A program made the position numbers and the translations under genes. 64,000 nt of DNA from [Clostridium] saccharolyticum WM1 (GTDB lineage Bacteria > Bacillota > Clostridia > Lachnospirales > Lachnospiraceae): the NCBI RefSeq assembly GCF_000144625.1, contig NC_014376.1, positions 2,480,001-2,544,000 of the forward strand. The letters are read 5' to 3'. Below, in pieces: positions 27,003 to 35,529 of the stretch. The notes under the pieces are model-generated. The model was not told the DNA's origin and searched no databases. It was given only the letters and a program-made list of their open reading frames with translations. The stretch's first letter is position 1. Each line of letters opens with the position of its first letter.

Positions 27003-28230
27003 ATAAACATCGCCTCCTATTCCTTTTATGCTGGATCGCCTATTTTTCCACCTATATCGGGCGGCAGAACTACGCTGCCTCCATGTCGGAAATTATTGCT
27101 GCAGAGGGCTATTTAAACCGCACCTGCGGACTGGTGGGGACTGGCTTTTTCATCACTTATGGGCTGGGACAGATTATCAGCGGGTTTCTGGGAGATCGTT
27201 TTTCACCCAAATGGATGATTTTCACAGGGATCTTTCTCTCCTCCCTGTCCAATCTTTCCATGTGCTTTCTTACCTCGCCGGAAGCTATGACAGCGGTCTG
27301 GTGCGTCAACGGGGCCGCCCAGTCCATGACCTGGTCCCCCCTGCTTCGCATCTTCTCGGAATACCTTCCTGAAAAGGAGCAGAAAACGGCCTGCGTCAAT
27401 ATTGCCACCACTTATCCGGCAGCCGTATTCCTCATCTATCCCCTATGCTCTTTCCTGATTTATGTTTCCGGGTGGAGGATGGTGTTTCTGGTATCCGGCG
27501 GCTTTATGCTGGCAGTATCCCTTCTCTGGGCCTCAGGCTTTGCCTGGCTGGAGCGTTTATATCCGGAAAGAGAGGGCAGTTGCACCCGGAAGTCCATGGA
27601 CCAGTACGGCACCAATACCCAGTGCTTTCGGGTTACGGGAAATCTGATCCTGCTCCTGTCCCTGGCAGGCTTTCTTCTGACCATTCAGGGAGCCCTTAGG
27701 GATGGGGTGACGGGATGGGTTCCCTCTTACCTTTCCAACACCTATGAGGTAGGAACCTTTATCACTATCTTTGCCACCGCTTTTCTCCCGTTTATCAACC
27801 TGTTTGGCGTGTACTTTGCCAATCTGATTTACAGGAAGGGGAGAAAAATGAATTGGAAACCACGGCCATCCTATTTGTAATTTCCTTCTTCTCAATTCTC
27901 TTTTTGATAATTTTTGAAGGGGTGTCCCTGGTTTGGTCCCTGGTTTTCTTTGCCGTGACAACCTCCTGCATGATGGGCATCAACGTGATGCTGGTCAGCT
28001 TTATCCCTTCCTATTTTATCCGCTTTGGCAAGGTGTCCACCGTCTCCGGCCTGCTCAATTCCACGGTCTATATAGGAAGCAGCCTTGCTGTCTACGGTCT
28101 GGGCGCTCTGGCGGATTCTGCGGGCTGGTCCTTTATCCTGAAATTTTTGTGCATGGTGGCAGCAATAGGAATCCTGGGAAGTCTGATCTGTGTTCCGCGG
28201 TGGAAAAAATTTCTGAAGGAGAATGGATAG
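26999..28230 (+). pseudogene. MFS transporter (GlpT/UhpT-like) interrupted by a frameshift
   Basis: Two overlapping frames together make one ~410-residue major facilitator. The first (26999-27880) covers the first eight or nine helices and starts CWIAYFSTYIGRQNYAASM, like organophosphate:phosphate antiporters. The second, from about 27838 to 28230, carries the remaining helices (AILFVISFFSILFLIIFEG onward). The shift is at the AAGGGGAG at 27836-27843. One more G there would restore a continuous reading of RKGEKNELETTAILF. It may be a real null mutation, a phase-variable tract, or a sequencing error. The ROK stop overlaps its start, so it belongs to the sulfatase operon. Confidence 0.78.
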
Positions 28231-28404
28231 CCATATCTTCCAACAGACTTATTCTTATGGCTCCTAAAGCCAGCACCATTGTAGGGAGCACCACCGGAAC
28301 ATGCTATATATACCATCTCTGACGGGCGTATTGTTTATGACGGGCAGGCAGTTAAATAGCCGGGCAGATTTCCTTATGCAAATATCAATCAGCGCTTTCA
28401 AATC

Positions 28405-28440
28405 AAACAGGCTGCCGGATATTCTCCGACAGCCTGTTTT
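28405..28440 (+). terminator. Terminator of the sulfatase-ROK-MFS operon
   Basis: AAACAGGCTG (28405-28414) pairs with CAGCCTGTTT (28430-28439), with an inner CCGG/TCCG pairing, and T residues follow. The 170 bases between the MFS stop and this hairpin hold nothing I recognise. Confidence 0.85.
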
Positions 28441-28467
28441 GCCCGTCCGGGCCGGGTGCACCACAGC

Positions 28468-28498
28468 AAAAAAGACCGGTCATCCCGGTCCTTTTACT
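28468..28498 (-). terminator. Terminator downstream of efp
   Basis: On the minus strand AAGGACCGG pairs with CCGGTCTTT and a T-run follows, a few bases after the efp stop. Confidence 0.82.
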
Positions 28499-28504
28499 TT
28501 CTGA

Positions 28505-29062
28505 TTATACTCTGGACAGGTATTCACCTGTACGTGTATCAATCTTGATTTTATCACCCTGATCAACAAATAATGGAACATAAACCACTGCACCAGTTTC
28601 AACCGTAGCTGGCTTAGTAGCACCCTGGGCTGTATCGCCTTTGAATCCCGGCTCTGTATCTGTGATAACCAGTTCCACGAATAACGGAGGCTCTACGGAG
28701 TACACCTTACCATTATAAGAGCATACCTTAACCGTCTCATTCTCTTTCACAAACTTTAACGCATCACCGATTACATCCGGTGCTAATGCTACCTGCTCAT
28801 AGGTATTTGTATCCATAAAGTTATGAAGATCGCCATCGGCATACAGATACTGCATGTCCAATCTGTCGATTCTTGCCTGTGGGAACTTCTCTGTCGGGCG
28901 GAATGTGCGCTCTACGACGCCACCGTTTACCACATCTTTAATCTTAGTCCTTACGAACGCAGCGCCCTTTCCAGGCTTTACATGCTGGAACTCCATAATC
29001 TGATATACAGTACCCTCGATCTCCAATGTGATACCGTTTCTAAAATCACCCGCTGATATCAT
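28505..29062 (-). CDS. efp: Translation elongation factor P
   Basis: This factor relieves ribosome stalling at proline runs. It has 185 residues in the usual three OB-like domains. The loop KPGKGAAF places Lys32 at the tip, the residue modified in many bacteria. The C-terminal signature [13 protein letters not shown] is complete. No epmA/epmB or ymfI-like modification gene is seen beside it. AAGGAGGAATATC precedes the start. It follows the common Firmicute neighbourhood with aroQ and yqeG upstream. Confidence 0.97.
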   Translation of the reverse strand: MISAGDFRNGITLEIEGTVYQIMEFQHVKPGKGAAFVRTKIKDVVNGGVVERTFRPTEKFPQARIDRLDMQYLYADGDLHNFMDTNTYEQVALAPDVIGDALKFVKENETVKVCSYNGKVYSVEPPLFVELVITDTEPGFKGDTAQGATKPATVETGAVVYVPLFVDQGDKIKIDTRTGEYLSRV

Positions 29063-29103
29063 AAATGATATTCCTCCTTGAATTTCTCTTCTTAACCTTT
29101 TAT

Positions 29104-29132
29104 ATTCTATACTATAATAAATACATTTTCAA
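29104..29132 (-). promoter_or_regulatory. efp promoter
   Basis: On the minus strand TTGAAA (29127-29132) and TAGAAT (29104-29109) are 17 bp apart, about 40 bases before the efp start. It indicates that efp can be transcribed separately from aroQ. Confidence 0.6.
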
Positions 29133-29174
29133 CCGTTTTTTACAAATATCTCCCTTTTCTTTGGATCAGAGTGC

Positions 29175-29603
29175 TTATTTTCCTGTTAAAAAATCCATTG
29201 CCAGGGCATATCCCTTAAGTCCAAGGCCAACCACCTGTCCGGTACAAACCGGTGCTGTCACCGAGGTATGGCGGAATTCTTCTCTCTTGTGGACATTGGA
29301 TATGTGAACCTCCACTTTTGGTATCTCTACGGAACCCAGAGCATCTCTTACCGCATAGCTGTAATGGGTAAAGGCTCCGGGGTTGATGATGATACCCTCC
29401 GTGCCATTATGATATGCCTCCTGGATCTTATCGATGATCCCACCTTCATAATTGCTCTGATAGATCTCCAGTTCATGACCTTCCTGCCGGGCTTTTTCTT
29501 CCAGCATGGAAACCAGTGCATGATAATCCTCTGTTCCGTATATTCCTTTTTCACGGATCCCTAAAAAATTCAGATTCGGCCCGTTTAATACAAGAATTTT
29601 CAT
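29175..29603 (-). CDS. aroQ: Type II 3-dehydroquinate dehydratase
   Basis: This shikimate-pathway enzyme converts 3-dehydroquinate to 3-dehydroshikimate. It has 142 residues and forms dodecamers in other species. LNGPNLNFLGIREKGIYG includes the catalytic Tyr22. IIINPGAFTHYSYAVRDAL and VEVHISNVHKREEFR hold the active-site Asn and His. The ribosome-binding site before ATG 29603 is weak (GGCGGTAAG). The 127 bases between it and yqeG contain no gene. Confidence 0.95.
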   Translation of the reverse strand: MKILVLNGPNLNFLGIREKGIYGTEDYHALVSMLEEKARQEGHELEIYQSNYEGGIIDKIQEAYHNGTEGIIINPGAFTHYSYAVRDALGSVEIPKVEVHISNVHKREEFRHTSVTAPVCTGQVVGLGLKGYALAMDFLTGK

Positions 29604-29730
29604 ATCTGCTTACCGCCTTTCCAATTTCCTGTACGTTTGGGATCAGCCGGCTTGTCCGGACCGTTTCATCCGTATTATAACCGGTTAAACCATCTTTTAC
29701 CCACCGGTAATCTTCCTGCCATTGATGGTA

Positions 29731-30240
29731 CTATCGTTGTTTTTTCTTATCCCTGTGGTAAAAATACAGCACTACCGCTTCCAAAAGTCTTTTTAATACG
29801 ATTTGAATTTCTTCTTTTGGATGAATTGGTTTTACAAGGATGCTGTAGATCCCGGCTCTTTTCGCCCCATACACATCGGTAAAAAGCTGGTCTCCAACAA
29901 ATACCGTCTGTTTTACATCCGTTCCCATTAAATCCATAGCTTTCCGGTATCCTTTAATCCCCGGCTTGTTTCCTTTAAATATATAGCGGGGACTGCCCGC
30001 AGACCTGGCAAAGGCAGCCACTCTCGGCTCCTTATTATTGGAAAGAAGGCAGGTTTCCATCCCAAGGTCATGTAAACGCAAAAACAGCTTCCTTACCCTT
30101 TCATCTGCAGGCGCATCATGAGGTACCAGAGTATTGTCAATATCAAAAACCACACCTCTGATCCCTCTTTTATATAAATCCTCATAGGGTATGTCATACG
30201 CAGAAGCCGCATCTTCATCCGGATAAAATATTTTAAACAT
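29731..30240 (-). CDS. yqeG: YqeG-family HAD phosphatase
   Basis: A 169-residue HAD-superfamily IIIA phosphatase. VFDIDNTLVPHD (about residues 32-43) is HAD motif I, LLSNNKE is motif II, and KPGIKGYRKAM with VFVGDQLFTDVYGAKRAG are motifs III and IV. It belongs to the YqeG/GEP4-like group related to phosphatidylglycerophosphate phosphatases. GTAGGAG precedes the start. It lies 7 bases after nrdR and is probably cotranscribed with it. The physiological substrate is not certain. Confidence 0.88.
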   Translation of the reverse strand: MFKIFYPDEDAASAYDIPYEDLYKRGIRGVVFDIDNTLVPHDAPADERVRKLFLRLHDLGMETCLLSNNKEPRVAAFARSAGSPRYIFKGNKPGIKGYRKAMDLMGTDVKQTVFVGDQLFTDVYGAKRAGIYSILVKPIHPKEEIQIVLKRLLEAVVLYFYHRDKKKQR

Positions 30241-30247
30241 AGATCTC

Positions 30248-30700
30248 CTACTTTTTTAATAATTTTCCTATTTCTTCCATAAATGTATTTACGTCTTTGA
30301 ATTCCCGGTATACGGAAGCAAAACGGACATAAGCCACCTCATCTACATCCTGCAGCTTTCTCATAACAAGCTCTCCGATCACCGTACTTTCCACTTCCTT
30401 TTCTTCCCGGTTGAACACCTGAGTTTCTATCTCATCTACCATGGAGTCAATCTGCTGGGATGAGACAGGACGCTTATGGCAGGAATGAAGAATACCTGAT
30501 TCTATTTTTGAACGGTCATATACCTCTCTGGAATTATCCTTTTTAATCACCATGAGAGGCATGGTCTCCAGTTTCTCATAGGTTGTAAACCGCTTCCCGC
30601 ATTTCTCACACTGTCTGCGGCGTCTGATGGAGCTATTGTCGTCTGCCGGCCTGGAATCAATGACCTTTGTATCTGCTTCATTACAAAATGGACATTTCAC
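30248..30700 (-). CDS. nrdR: Transcriptional repressor NrdR
   Basis: NrdR represses ribonucleotide reductase genes when dATP is high. The protein begins with a zinc ribbon (CPFC...CEKCGKRFTTYE) and continues with an ATP-cone (LMVIKKDNSREVYDRSKIESGI onward). I assign a GTG start at 30700 giving VKCPFCNE, the normal family N-terminus and length (150 residues), preceded by CAGGAGGACC. An ATG at 30742 would add 14 residues with no family support. Its likely target in this window is nrdD-nrdG, which carries a matching box. Confidence 0.95.
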   Translation of the reverse strand: MKCPFCNEADTKVIDSRPADDNSSIRRRRQCEKCGKRFTTYEKLETMPLMVIKKDNSREVYDRSKIESGILHSCHKRPVSSQQIDSMVDEIETQVFNREEKEVESTVIGELVMRKLQDVDEVAYVRFASVYREFKDVNTFMEEIGKLLKK

Positions 30701-30872
30701 GTTTCTGGTCCTCCTGTCTACGGACTGTAATTTTATTGGCATAATTTACTTCATGAAAGCTAAGGCCACGGAGTTGTATTCAGTAAATCAGCCGTTCGAC
30801 GAGCCAAAGGCCAATCGAATTTCCTAGTATATATCATAACTTACAATCCTAAGATCCGCAAGCCCCTCATCC

Positions 30873-31133
30873 CTATATCCCGCATCTTTCCGTTGCTTTT
30901 TCCAAATCCACATTTACAAGGATGATATCCGGACCCACCTGTCTGATATCGCAGAAGGGGATCACATACTCCTTCTCTCTGACTAAAAATCCGCAAAAGC
31001 ATCCTGGTCCCGGCACAATGATGGCGATAAGACAGCCTGTTTCCATGTCAAAATCCACATCGCCTACATAGCCAAGGCGTCTGCAGTCACAGATATTAAT
31101 CACTTCTTTTTGTCTAAGATCACAAATGCGCAT
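30873..31133 (-). CDS. YlmC/YmxH family PRC-barrel sporulation protein
   Basis: An 86-residue protein with a PRC-barrel-like fold (MRICDLRQKEVINICDCRRLGYVGDVDFD). The YlmC/YmxH family is confined to spore-formers. YlmC and YmxH in Bacillus are sporulation-associated genes of unclear function. AAGGAGGTGTATAT precedes the start. It sits alone between the membrane-protein pair and nrdR. Confidence 0.88.
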   Translation of the reverse strand: MRICDLRQKEVINICDCRRLGYVGDVDFDMETGCLIAIIVPGPGCFCGFLVREKEYVIPFCDIRQVGPDIILVNVDLEKATERCGI

Positions 31134-31187
31134 AGATATACACCTCCTTAGTGTAGTCTATGCGCATACCTTCTGCATGACACGGTT

Positions 31188-32018
31188 CTACCACTGATTT
31201 TCCCGGTTCCACGCTGACTGGGAAAACGCTTCCTCATCTCCTATAAGGGAGTTATGGGGAAACCGATCCTTAAGATCCAGATAATACTCTGTCATGGTAG
31301 CGTAAATATAAGGAAGTATCCAGAGAAAACCGATCCCCAGGGAACAGTATCCAAGAATTATAATTCCCAAAAAGCTTAATAAAATATAAAAGAGTCCGCC
31401 CTTATTTCCCTTCATCATTTCTGCACTTTTCTTTAGACATTTCCATAGTCTCTGATCCGGAGATTCGATAAGGATGAACATGGACTGGGATAAACACAGC
31501 ATTGTAACAGTACTTCCAATGAGCAGGAGCAGATACGTAAGCACCAGTAATACCACCATGACCGGTATAAAGTCAGTAACGACTGCAACAATGAGTACCA
31601 CGAAATACGGGACAGCCCATATAAATCCAATCAGAATATTTATAAAATAAAGCCCTAAAAATTTATGAGGCTTATTCTGAAAAGCAAAGAAAAGATCCGA
31701 CAGGCCGGCTGAATTGCCAGTACTCATATTCAGATATATCTTAAGGATTCCCGGCATTAACAGACCGTATACGGAAAGGATCACCAGAAAGGATAAATAA
31801 ATCCCTCCCCTTAGCGCTACATAACCCGGTGATATGGTAAGTGAGCCTTCAAAAAAAGGATTTTGAACCAGTCCCAGGGAATACGAAGTTAAAACATACA
31901 CCAGGGAAGCAGCCAGAAGAACGGCACATGCCAGGAACTGGACGCCAATGCACAGACCGTATCTGCCTTTTAAGCTTCGTCTTGCCCGCCTTTTAAGTTC
32001 TGAAGATGAAGTTTTCAT
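31188..32018 (-). CDS. DUF975 family multi-pass membrane protein
   Basis: A 276-residue membrane protein. The basic N-terminus SSELKRRARRSLKGRYG followed by a hydrophobic helix is the DUF975 signature. About six helices follow; the C-terminal tail is polar. Its function is unknown. Its ATG overlaps the stop of the upstream small membrane-protein gene (ATGA), so the two are coupled. An AGGAGGTG lies before the start. Confidence 0.82.
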   Translation of the reverse strand: MKTSSSELKRRARRSLKGRYGLCIGVQFLACAVLLAASLVYVLTSYSLGLVQNPFFEGSLTISPGYVALRGGIYLSFLVILSVYGLLMPGILKIYLNMSTGNSAGLSDLFFAFQNKPHKFLGLYFINILIGFIWAVPYFVVLIVAVVTDFIPVMVVLLVLTYLLLLIGSTVTMLCLSQSMFILIESPDQRLWKCLKKSAEMMKGNKGGLFYILLSFLGIIILGYCSLGIGFLWILPYIYATMTEYYLDLKDRFPHNSLIGDEEAFSQSAWNRENQW

Positions 32019-32362
32019 GAAAACACACCTCCTATTCCCAAATCACTCATTGCAGCAATACCCACATATACGATTACCACCAATACGACCAGCACCATGG
32101 CAATGGCTGAAGTAATAAGACCTGCCTTCGCATAGCCTTCCAACCTGTCTTCTGTCCTGGACAGCAGGGCAAACAAGATCCCAAGGCTTCCAAAGATCAA
32201 TCCTCCGCAACAGCAGCAGGAGGTTATAATGCCAAGAATCCCCATGACCAGAGATGCAAGGGCCATGTTGCTTTGGGCCGTTTTTTCAGGCTGCACGTAA
32301 ACCACGCTCTGATCCTGATCCCTTGTTTCCTGCCAGGATCCTTCTTGATTATCCTGATCCAT
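32015..32362 (-). CDS. DUF4190-like small membrane protein
   Basis: A 115-residue protein. A polar Gln/Asp-rich N-terminus of about 35 residues is followed by two hydrophobic helices (LASLVMGILGIITSCCCCGG onward, then a helix near residues 85-108). The first helix ends in four consecutive Cys residues. This is the DUF4190 pattern. I choose ATG 32362, with AAGGGAGATGG upstream; ATG 32371 lies too close to the site. It is coupled to the DUF975 gene, and both probably form a membrane complex of unknown role. Confidence 0.75.
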   Translation of the reverse strand: MDQDNQEGSWQETRDQDQSVVYVQPEKTAQSNMALASLVMGILGIITSCCCCGGLIFGSLGILFALLSRTEDRLEGYAKAGLITSAIAMVLVVLVVIVYVGIAAMSDLGIGGVFS

Positions 32363-32396
32363 TATTACCATCTCCCTTTATCTCTTACTATTAATT

Positions 32397-32454
32397 ATCA
32401 GAAATCAATTTTTGACTTCTGATAAATTATACAATATTTTCCATTGCCTGTAAA
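32397..32454 (-). promoter_or_regulatory. Promoter with inverted repeat before the DUF4190-DUF975 pair
   Basis: On the minus strand TTTACA (32449-32454) and TATAAT (32426-32431) are 17 bp apart. Just downstream of the -10 lies an inverted repeat, ATCAGAA (32397-32403) and TTCTGAT (32417-32423), where a repressor could bind. The regulator is unknown. Confidence 0.6.
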
Positions 32455-32485
32455 ATTAAGATTTTCTTTCGCAGACTTTTGATAC

Positions 32486-32540
32486 AAAAAAGCCGCTGCG
32501 GAAGCAGCATAAATCTGCCTCCCCAACAGCTTCTCTTTCC
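32486..32540 (-). terminator. Terminator of the metNIQ operon
   Basis: On the minus strand an imperfect hairpin with arms near AAGCTGTTGGGGAGGCAG and CTGCTTCCGCAGCGGCTT is followed by TTTTTTG, starting about 20 bases after the metQ stop. Confidence 0.7.
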
Positions 32541-32558
32541 ATTGGAACCATTCCCTCT

Positions 32559-33467
32559 TTAGAAAGAAGGAACAACTGCTCCATCGTAGGTATCTTCAAT
32601 AAACTTTTTAATAGTATCGCTTGTCAAAGCTTCTACAAGAGCTTTTGACTTTTCACTGCTTTCCTCTCCTGCACGAACGGCAACGATGTTGCTGTAAAGG
32701 GTGGCTGCTATGGACTTGGCATCTTCTACAGCCAGTGCATCGGATACCTTTAAGCCTGCTTCAATGGCATAATTTCCATTGATAACTGCCACATCCACAT
32801 CGCTTAAGGACCGGGGAAGCTGAGCCGCCTCCACTTCAACGATCTTAAAATTCTTGTCATTCTTTACAATGTCATTCTTGGTAGCATTCAGTTCAACACC
32901 TTCTTTAAGGCCGATCAGCCCCTTGTCAGCCAGTAAAAGAAGAGCTCTTGCTTCGTTGGAAACGTCATTGGGAACTGCGATCTGGGCTCCTTCGGCAAGC
33001 TTATCAAGAGCATCTGTCTTTCCTGCATAAATACCAAAAGGCTCGTAATGAATGGCTGCTGCACTTACAAGATCAGTCCCCTTTTCCTCATTGAACTGGT
33101 CCAGGTAAGGCTTGTGCTGAAAATAGTTGGCATCCAGGTCTCCGGATTCAAGAGCCAGGTTTGGCTGTACATAATCCGTATATTCCTTTACCACCAGCTC
33201 ATATCCCTTTTCTTTCAGAAGATCCTTTGCAGCGTTTAAAATCTCTGCATGAGGAGCCGGAGTAGCTCCCACAACGATCTTTTCCAGATCACCGGTAACT
33301 TCCTTGCTCTCTGCTGCCGATGTCTCTTCTGCTTTAGCTGCCTCTGTTGCTGCAGCCTGTGTTGTCTCAGCCGCCGTAGTTCCAGGCGCTTCCTTGCTTC
33401 CTGCGCATGCGGTCAACGCTCCTGCGGCAATCAGTGCTGCCGTAAGTACATAAAGTGATTTTTTCAT
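32559..33467 (-). CDS. metQ: Methionine-binding lipoprotein of the NlpA/MetQ family
   Basis: A 302-residue extracellular lipoprotein that captures methionine for the MetNI transporter. The signal peptide ends in the lipobox LTACAGS (Cys at about 21). A low-complexity Ala/Glu/Thr linker follows, and then the NlpA domain: VGATPAPHAEILNAAKDLL, YTDYVQPNLALESGDLDANYFQHKPYL. The last phrase is highly typical of MetQ. AAGGAGGAACAATT precedes the start. It is the last gene of metN-metI-metQ. Confidence 0.95.
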   Translation of the reverse strand: MKKSLYVLTAALIAAGALTACAGSKEAPGTTAAETTQAAATEAAKAEETSAAESKEVTGDLEKIVVGATPAPHAEILNAAKDLLKEKGYELVVKEYTDYVQPNLALESGDLDANYFQHKPYLDQFNEEKGTDLVSAAAIHYEPFGIYAGKTDALDKLAEGAQIAVPNDVSNEARALLLLADKGLIGLKEGVELNATKNDIVKNDKNFKIVEVEAAQLPRSLSDVDVAVINGNYAIEAGLKVSDALAVEDAKSIAATLYSNIVAVRAGEESSEKSKALVEALTSDTIKKFIEDTYDGAVVPSF

Positions 33468-33513
33468 AATTGTTCCTCCTTAAAATTTTTTATGGTAACG
33501 CCTTAGGCTGTTA

Positions 33514-34179
33514 CTATTTAATTCTCTTATCACTCACTCTGGAAAGCTTCATTCCCGCTTCCTGGATGACCTGGACAATGATTACAAGAATTGCCACTGT
33601 TATAAACATCATTTCCGTCTGATAGCGGTAATATCCATATTTAATTGCAATATCTCCAAGTCCGCCTCCGCCTACAAAGCCTGCCATTGCAGAGTAGGCC
33701 AAAATAGTAGTGATGGATAGAGCCGCACCTACCAAGAGGGAAGGTTTTGCTTCCGGAAGAAGAACCTTCCATATAATCTGAAAGGTGGAGGACCCCATGG
33801 ATTTTGCCGCCTCGATCACTCCTGGATCCACTTCCTTAAAGGAGGCTTCCACGACTCTGGCCACATAGGGGGCTGAGGCTATTACCAACGGCGGGATTAC
33901 GGCTTTTGCTCCCAGGGTAGTGCCTACAATGGCCCTTGTAATAGGAATCACCATAATAAGTAAAATTATAAACGGAACAGACCGGAGCAGGTTTATAATC
34001 AGCCCCAGGATCCGTTGAAGCCAGGGAATGGGATAGATTCCGTCTTTATCCATAACCACCAGAATAATGCCTAAAGGAATTCCAATAAGATATGCAAAAA
34101 AGGAGGAGGAAAATGTCATGAACAAACTTTCCCATATACCAGTTTTCAGCATCTGTAAAACTGTTGCATCAAAGATCAT
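33514..34179 (-). CDS. metI: Methionine ABC transporter permease
   Basis: A 221-residue permease with five membrane helices. LLRSVPFIILLIMVIPITRAIVGT is the MetI signature, and VDPGVIEAAKSMGSSTFQIIWKVLLPEA is the loop contacting MetN. It overlaps metN by 11 bases. GAGGTGAAGGATC lies before the ATG. Confidence 0.95.
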   Translation of the reverse strand: MIFDATVLQMLKTGIWESLFMTFSSSFFAYLIGIPLGIILVVMDKDGIYPIPWLQRILGLIINLLRSVPFIILLIMVIPITRAIVGTTLGAKAVIPPLVIASAPYVARVVEASFKEVDPGVIEAAKSMGSSTFQIIWKVLLPEAKPSLLVGAALSITTILAYSAMAGFVGGGGLGDIAIKYGYYRYQTEMMFITVAILVIIVQVIQEAGMKLSRVSDKRIK

Positions 34180-35191
34180 GATCCTTCACCTCCTCATGAG
34201 TAATTCCCGCTGTTTTTAAATAATTAAGGATCCTGTTCTGATCTACTTCGTCTTCCGGAAGCTGTATGACCATCTGTCCCATAGCAGTTCCGCTAATATC
34301 CCGTGTCTCGGCGTGCATAATGTTCACCGGCACTTTACAGGCTAATATCATGTTTGCAAGAACCGGTTCAAAGGAAGAACGTCCGTCAAAGGAGATCCGG
34401 ACCCTTCTGGAGCCGCCGAACCGGATGACCTGTTCTGCTGCTTCCCCTAATATCAGCTGTCTGCCGATATTTGACTTTGGTTCCGAGAAAATTGCTCTTA
34501 CACTTCCCACTTCTGCAATGTGGCTTTGGTCAATAATGGCCACCCTGTCGCAAATAGCTTCTATTACCGTCATCTCATGGGTGATGACGACTACGGTAAC
34601 TCCCATGGAACGGTTAATGTCCTTTAAAAGGCCGAGAATGGATTTAGTGGTGTTTGGATCCAAAGCACTTGTGGCTTCATCGCAAAGCAGAACCTTTGGA
34701 TTCGTTGCAAGGGCTCTTGCAATGGCGACCCTTTGCTTCTGTCCGCCTGATAACTGGGCCGGATATGCCTTTGCCCTTTCCTTAAGGCCTACGATTTCCA
34801 AAAGCTCCATAGCTCTTTTCATTCCTTCTTTTTTGGAAACCCCTGCAATTTCCAAAGGAAAGCACACATTTTGTAGTACATTCCTCTGGGCCAGCAGGTT
34901 GAACTGCTGAAAGATCATACCCATGGACTGTCTGGCCAGCCTCTTCTCCCTGGGCCGCATGGATGCCAGACTTTTATTCTCAAAAAGCACATCTCCCGAG
35001 GTAGGTATTTCCAGATAATTGATACAGCGGACCAATGTACTTTTTCCTGCTCCGCTCAAACCGATAATTCCAAATATCTCCCCCTGTTCAATGGACAGGT
35101 TAATATCATCTAGGGCCTTTATGGGACCGTTTGCGGTACGGAACTCTTTTCCTAGTCCTACCAGCTGGATAATAGGTTCTGCTGACTGCAT
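34169..35191 (-). CDS. metN: Methionine ABC transporter ATP-binding protein
   Basis: A 340-residue ATPase. Walker A is GLSGAGKST, the ABC signature LSGGQKQR, and Walker B VLLCDEATSALDP. The last 80 residues form the NIL domain (VRISFDGRSSFEPVLANMILACKVPVNIMHAE), which binds methionine and inhibits transport when methionine is abundant in the cell. This domain identifies MetN rather than a generic amino-acid ATPase. Expression appears to be controlled by the leader described upstream. Confidence 0.95.
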   Translation of the reverse strand: MQSAEPIIQLVGLGKEFRTANGPIKALDDINLSIEQGEIFGIIGLSGAGKSTLVRCINYLEIPTSGDVLFENKSLASMRPREKRLARQSMGMIFQQFNLLAQRNVLQNVCFPLEIAGVSKKEGMKRAMELLEIVGLKERAKAYPAQLSGGQKQRVAIARALATNPKVLLCDEATSALDPNTTKSILGLLKDINRSMGVTVVVITHEMTVIEAICDRVAIIDQSHIAEVGSVRAIFSEPKSNIGRQLILGEAAEQVIRFGGSRRVRISFDGRSSFEPVLANMILACKVPVNIMHAETRDISGTAMGQMVIQLPEDEVDQNRILNYLKTAGITHEEVKDHDL

Positions 35192-35282
35192 ATGTCTATT
35201 TCCTTTCCTTTCTTTTCATTATATATCTCCTGAAGACTCAGGCGGATTAGGTATACCCGCAGGATATTCATAAAGATACAAA

Positions 35283-35318
35283 AAGGCCGCAAGCCCTGCA
35301 CAGACTTGCGACCTAAAA
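35283..35318 (-). terminator. Attenuator terminator between Met-rich leader ORF and metN
   Basis: On the minus strand GGTCGCAAG (35305-35313) pairs with CTTGCGGCC (35285-35293), all nine positions paired with one G-U, and then TTTTTG. It lies about 90 bases before metN and 60 bases after the leader ORF stop. It would end transcription unless prevented. Confidence 0.82.
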
Positions 35319-35375
35319 TTTCCGCGTTTTGCTGCTTTCAGCGAATTCCAATCACAATCCATACAAATGAAACGA

Positions 35376-35471
35376 TTATCGTAATTTTATGCACTCTGAT
35401 ACACGACACATCATCATACACATGCCGTTCATCTGATCCATATTCATCTGCATGGTTTTTAACTGGTTCAT
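35376..35471 (-). CDS. Methionine-rich leader peptide of the metNIQ operon
   Basis: A 31-codon ORF too short for routine gene calling. It starts at ATG 35471 after GGAAGGAG, with 8 bases spacing, and stops at TAA 35376. Nine of 31 residues are Met: positions 1, 7, 9, 11, 14, 17, 19, 20 and 21, ending in a run MCMMMC. Three Cys are also present. It lies between a consensus promoter and a strong terminator before metN, the exact layout of ribosome-mediated attenuation. With scarce charged tRNA-Met the ribosome would stall in the Met run and could prevent terminator folding. A metal-binding small protein is the alternative reading. I know of no described Met leader peptide in this group, but I cannot search. 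Confidence 0.75.
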   Translation of the reverse strand: MNQLKTMQMNMDQMNGMCMMMCRVSECIKLR

Positions 35472-35529
35472 GGCAGCTACTCCTTCCACTGATTCCTATA
35501 GGCAAACTAGGAATTACTTTATGAGCCGT

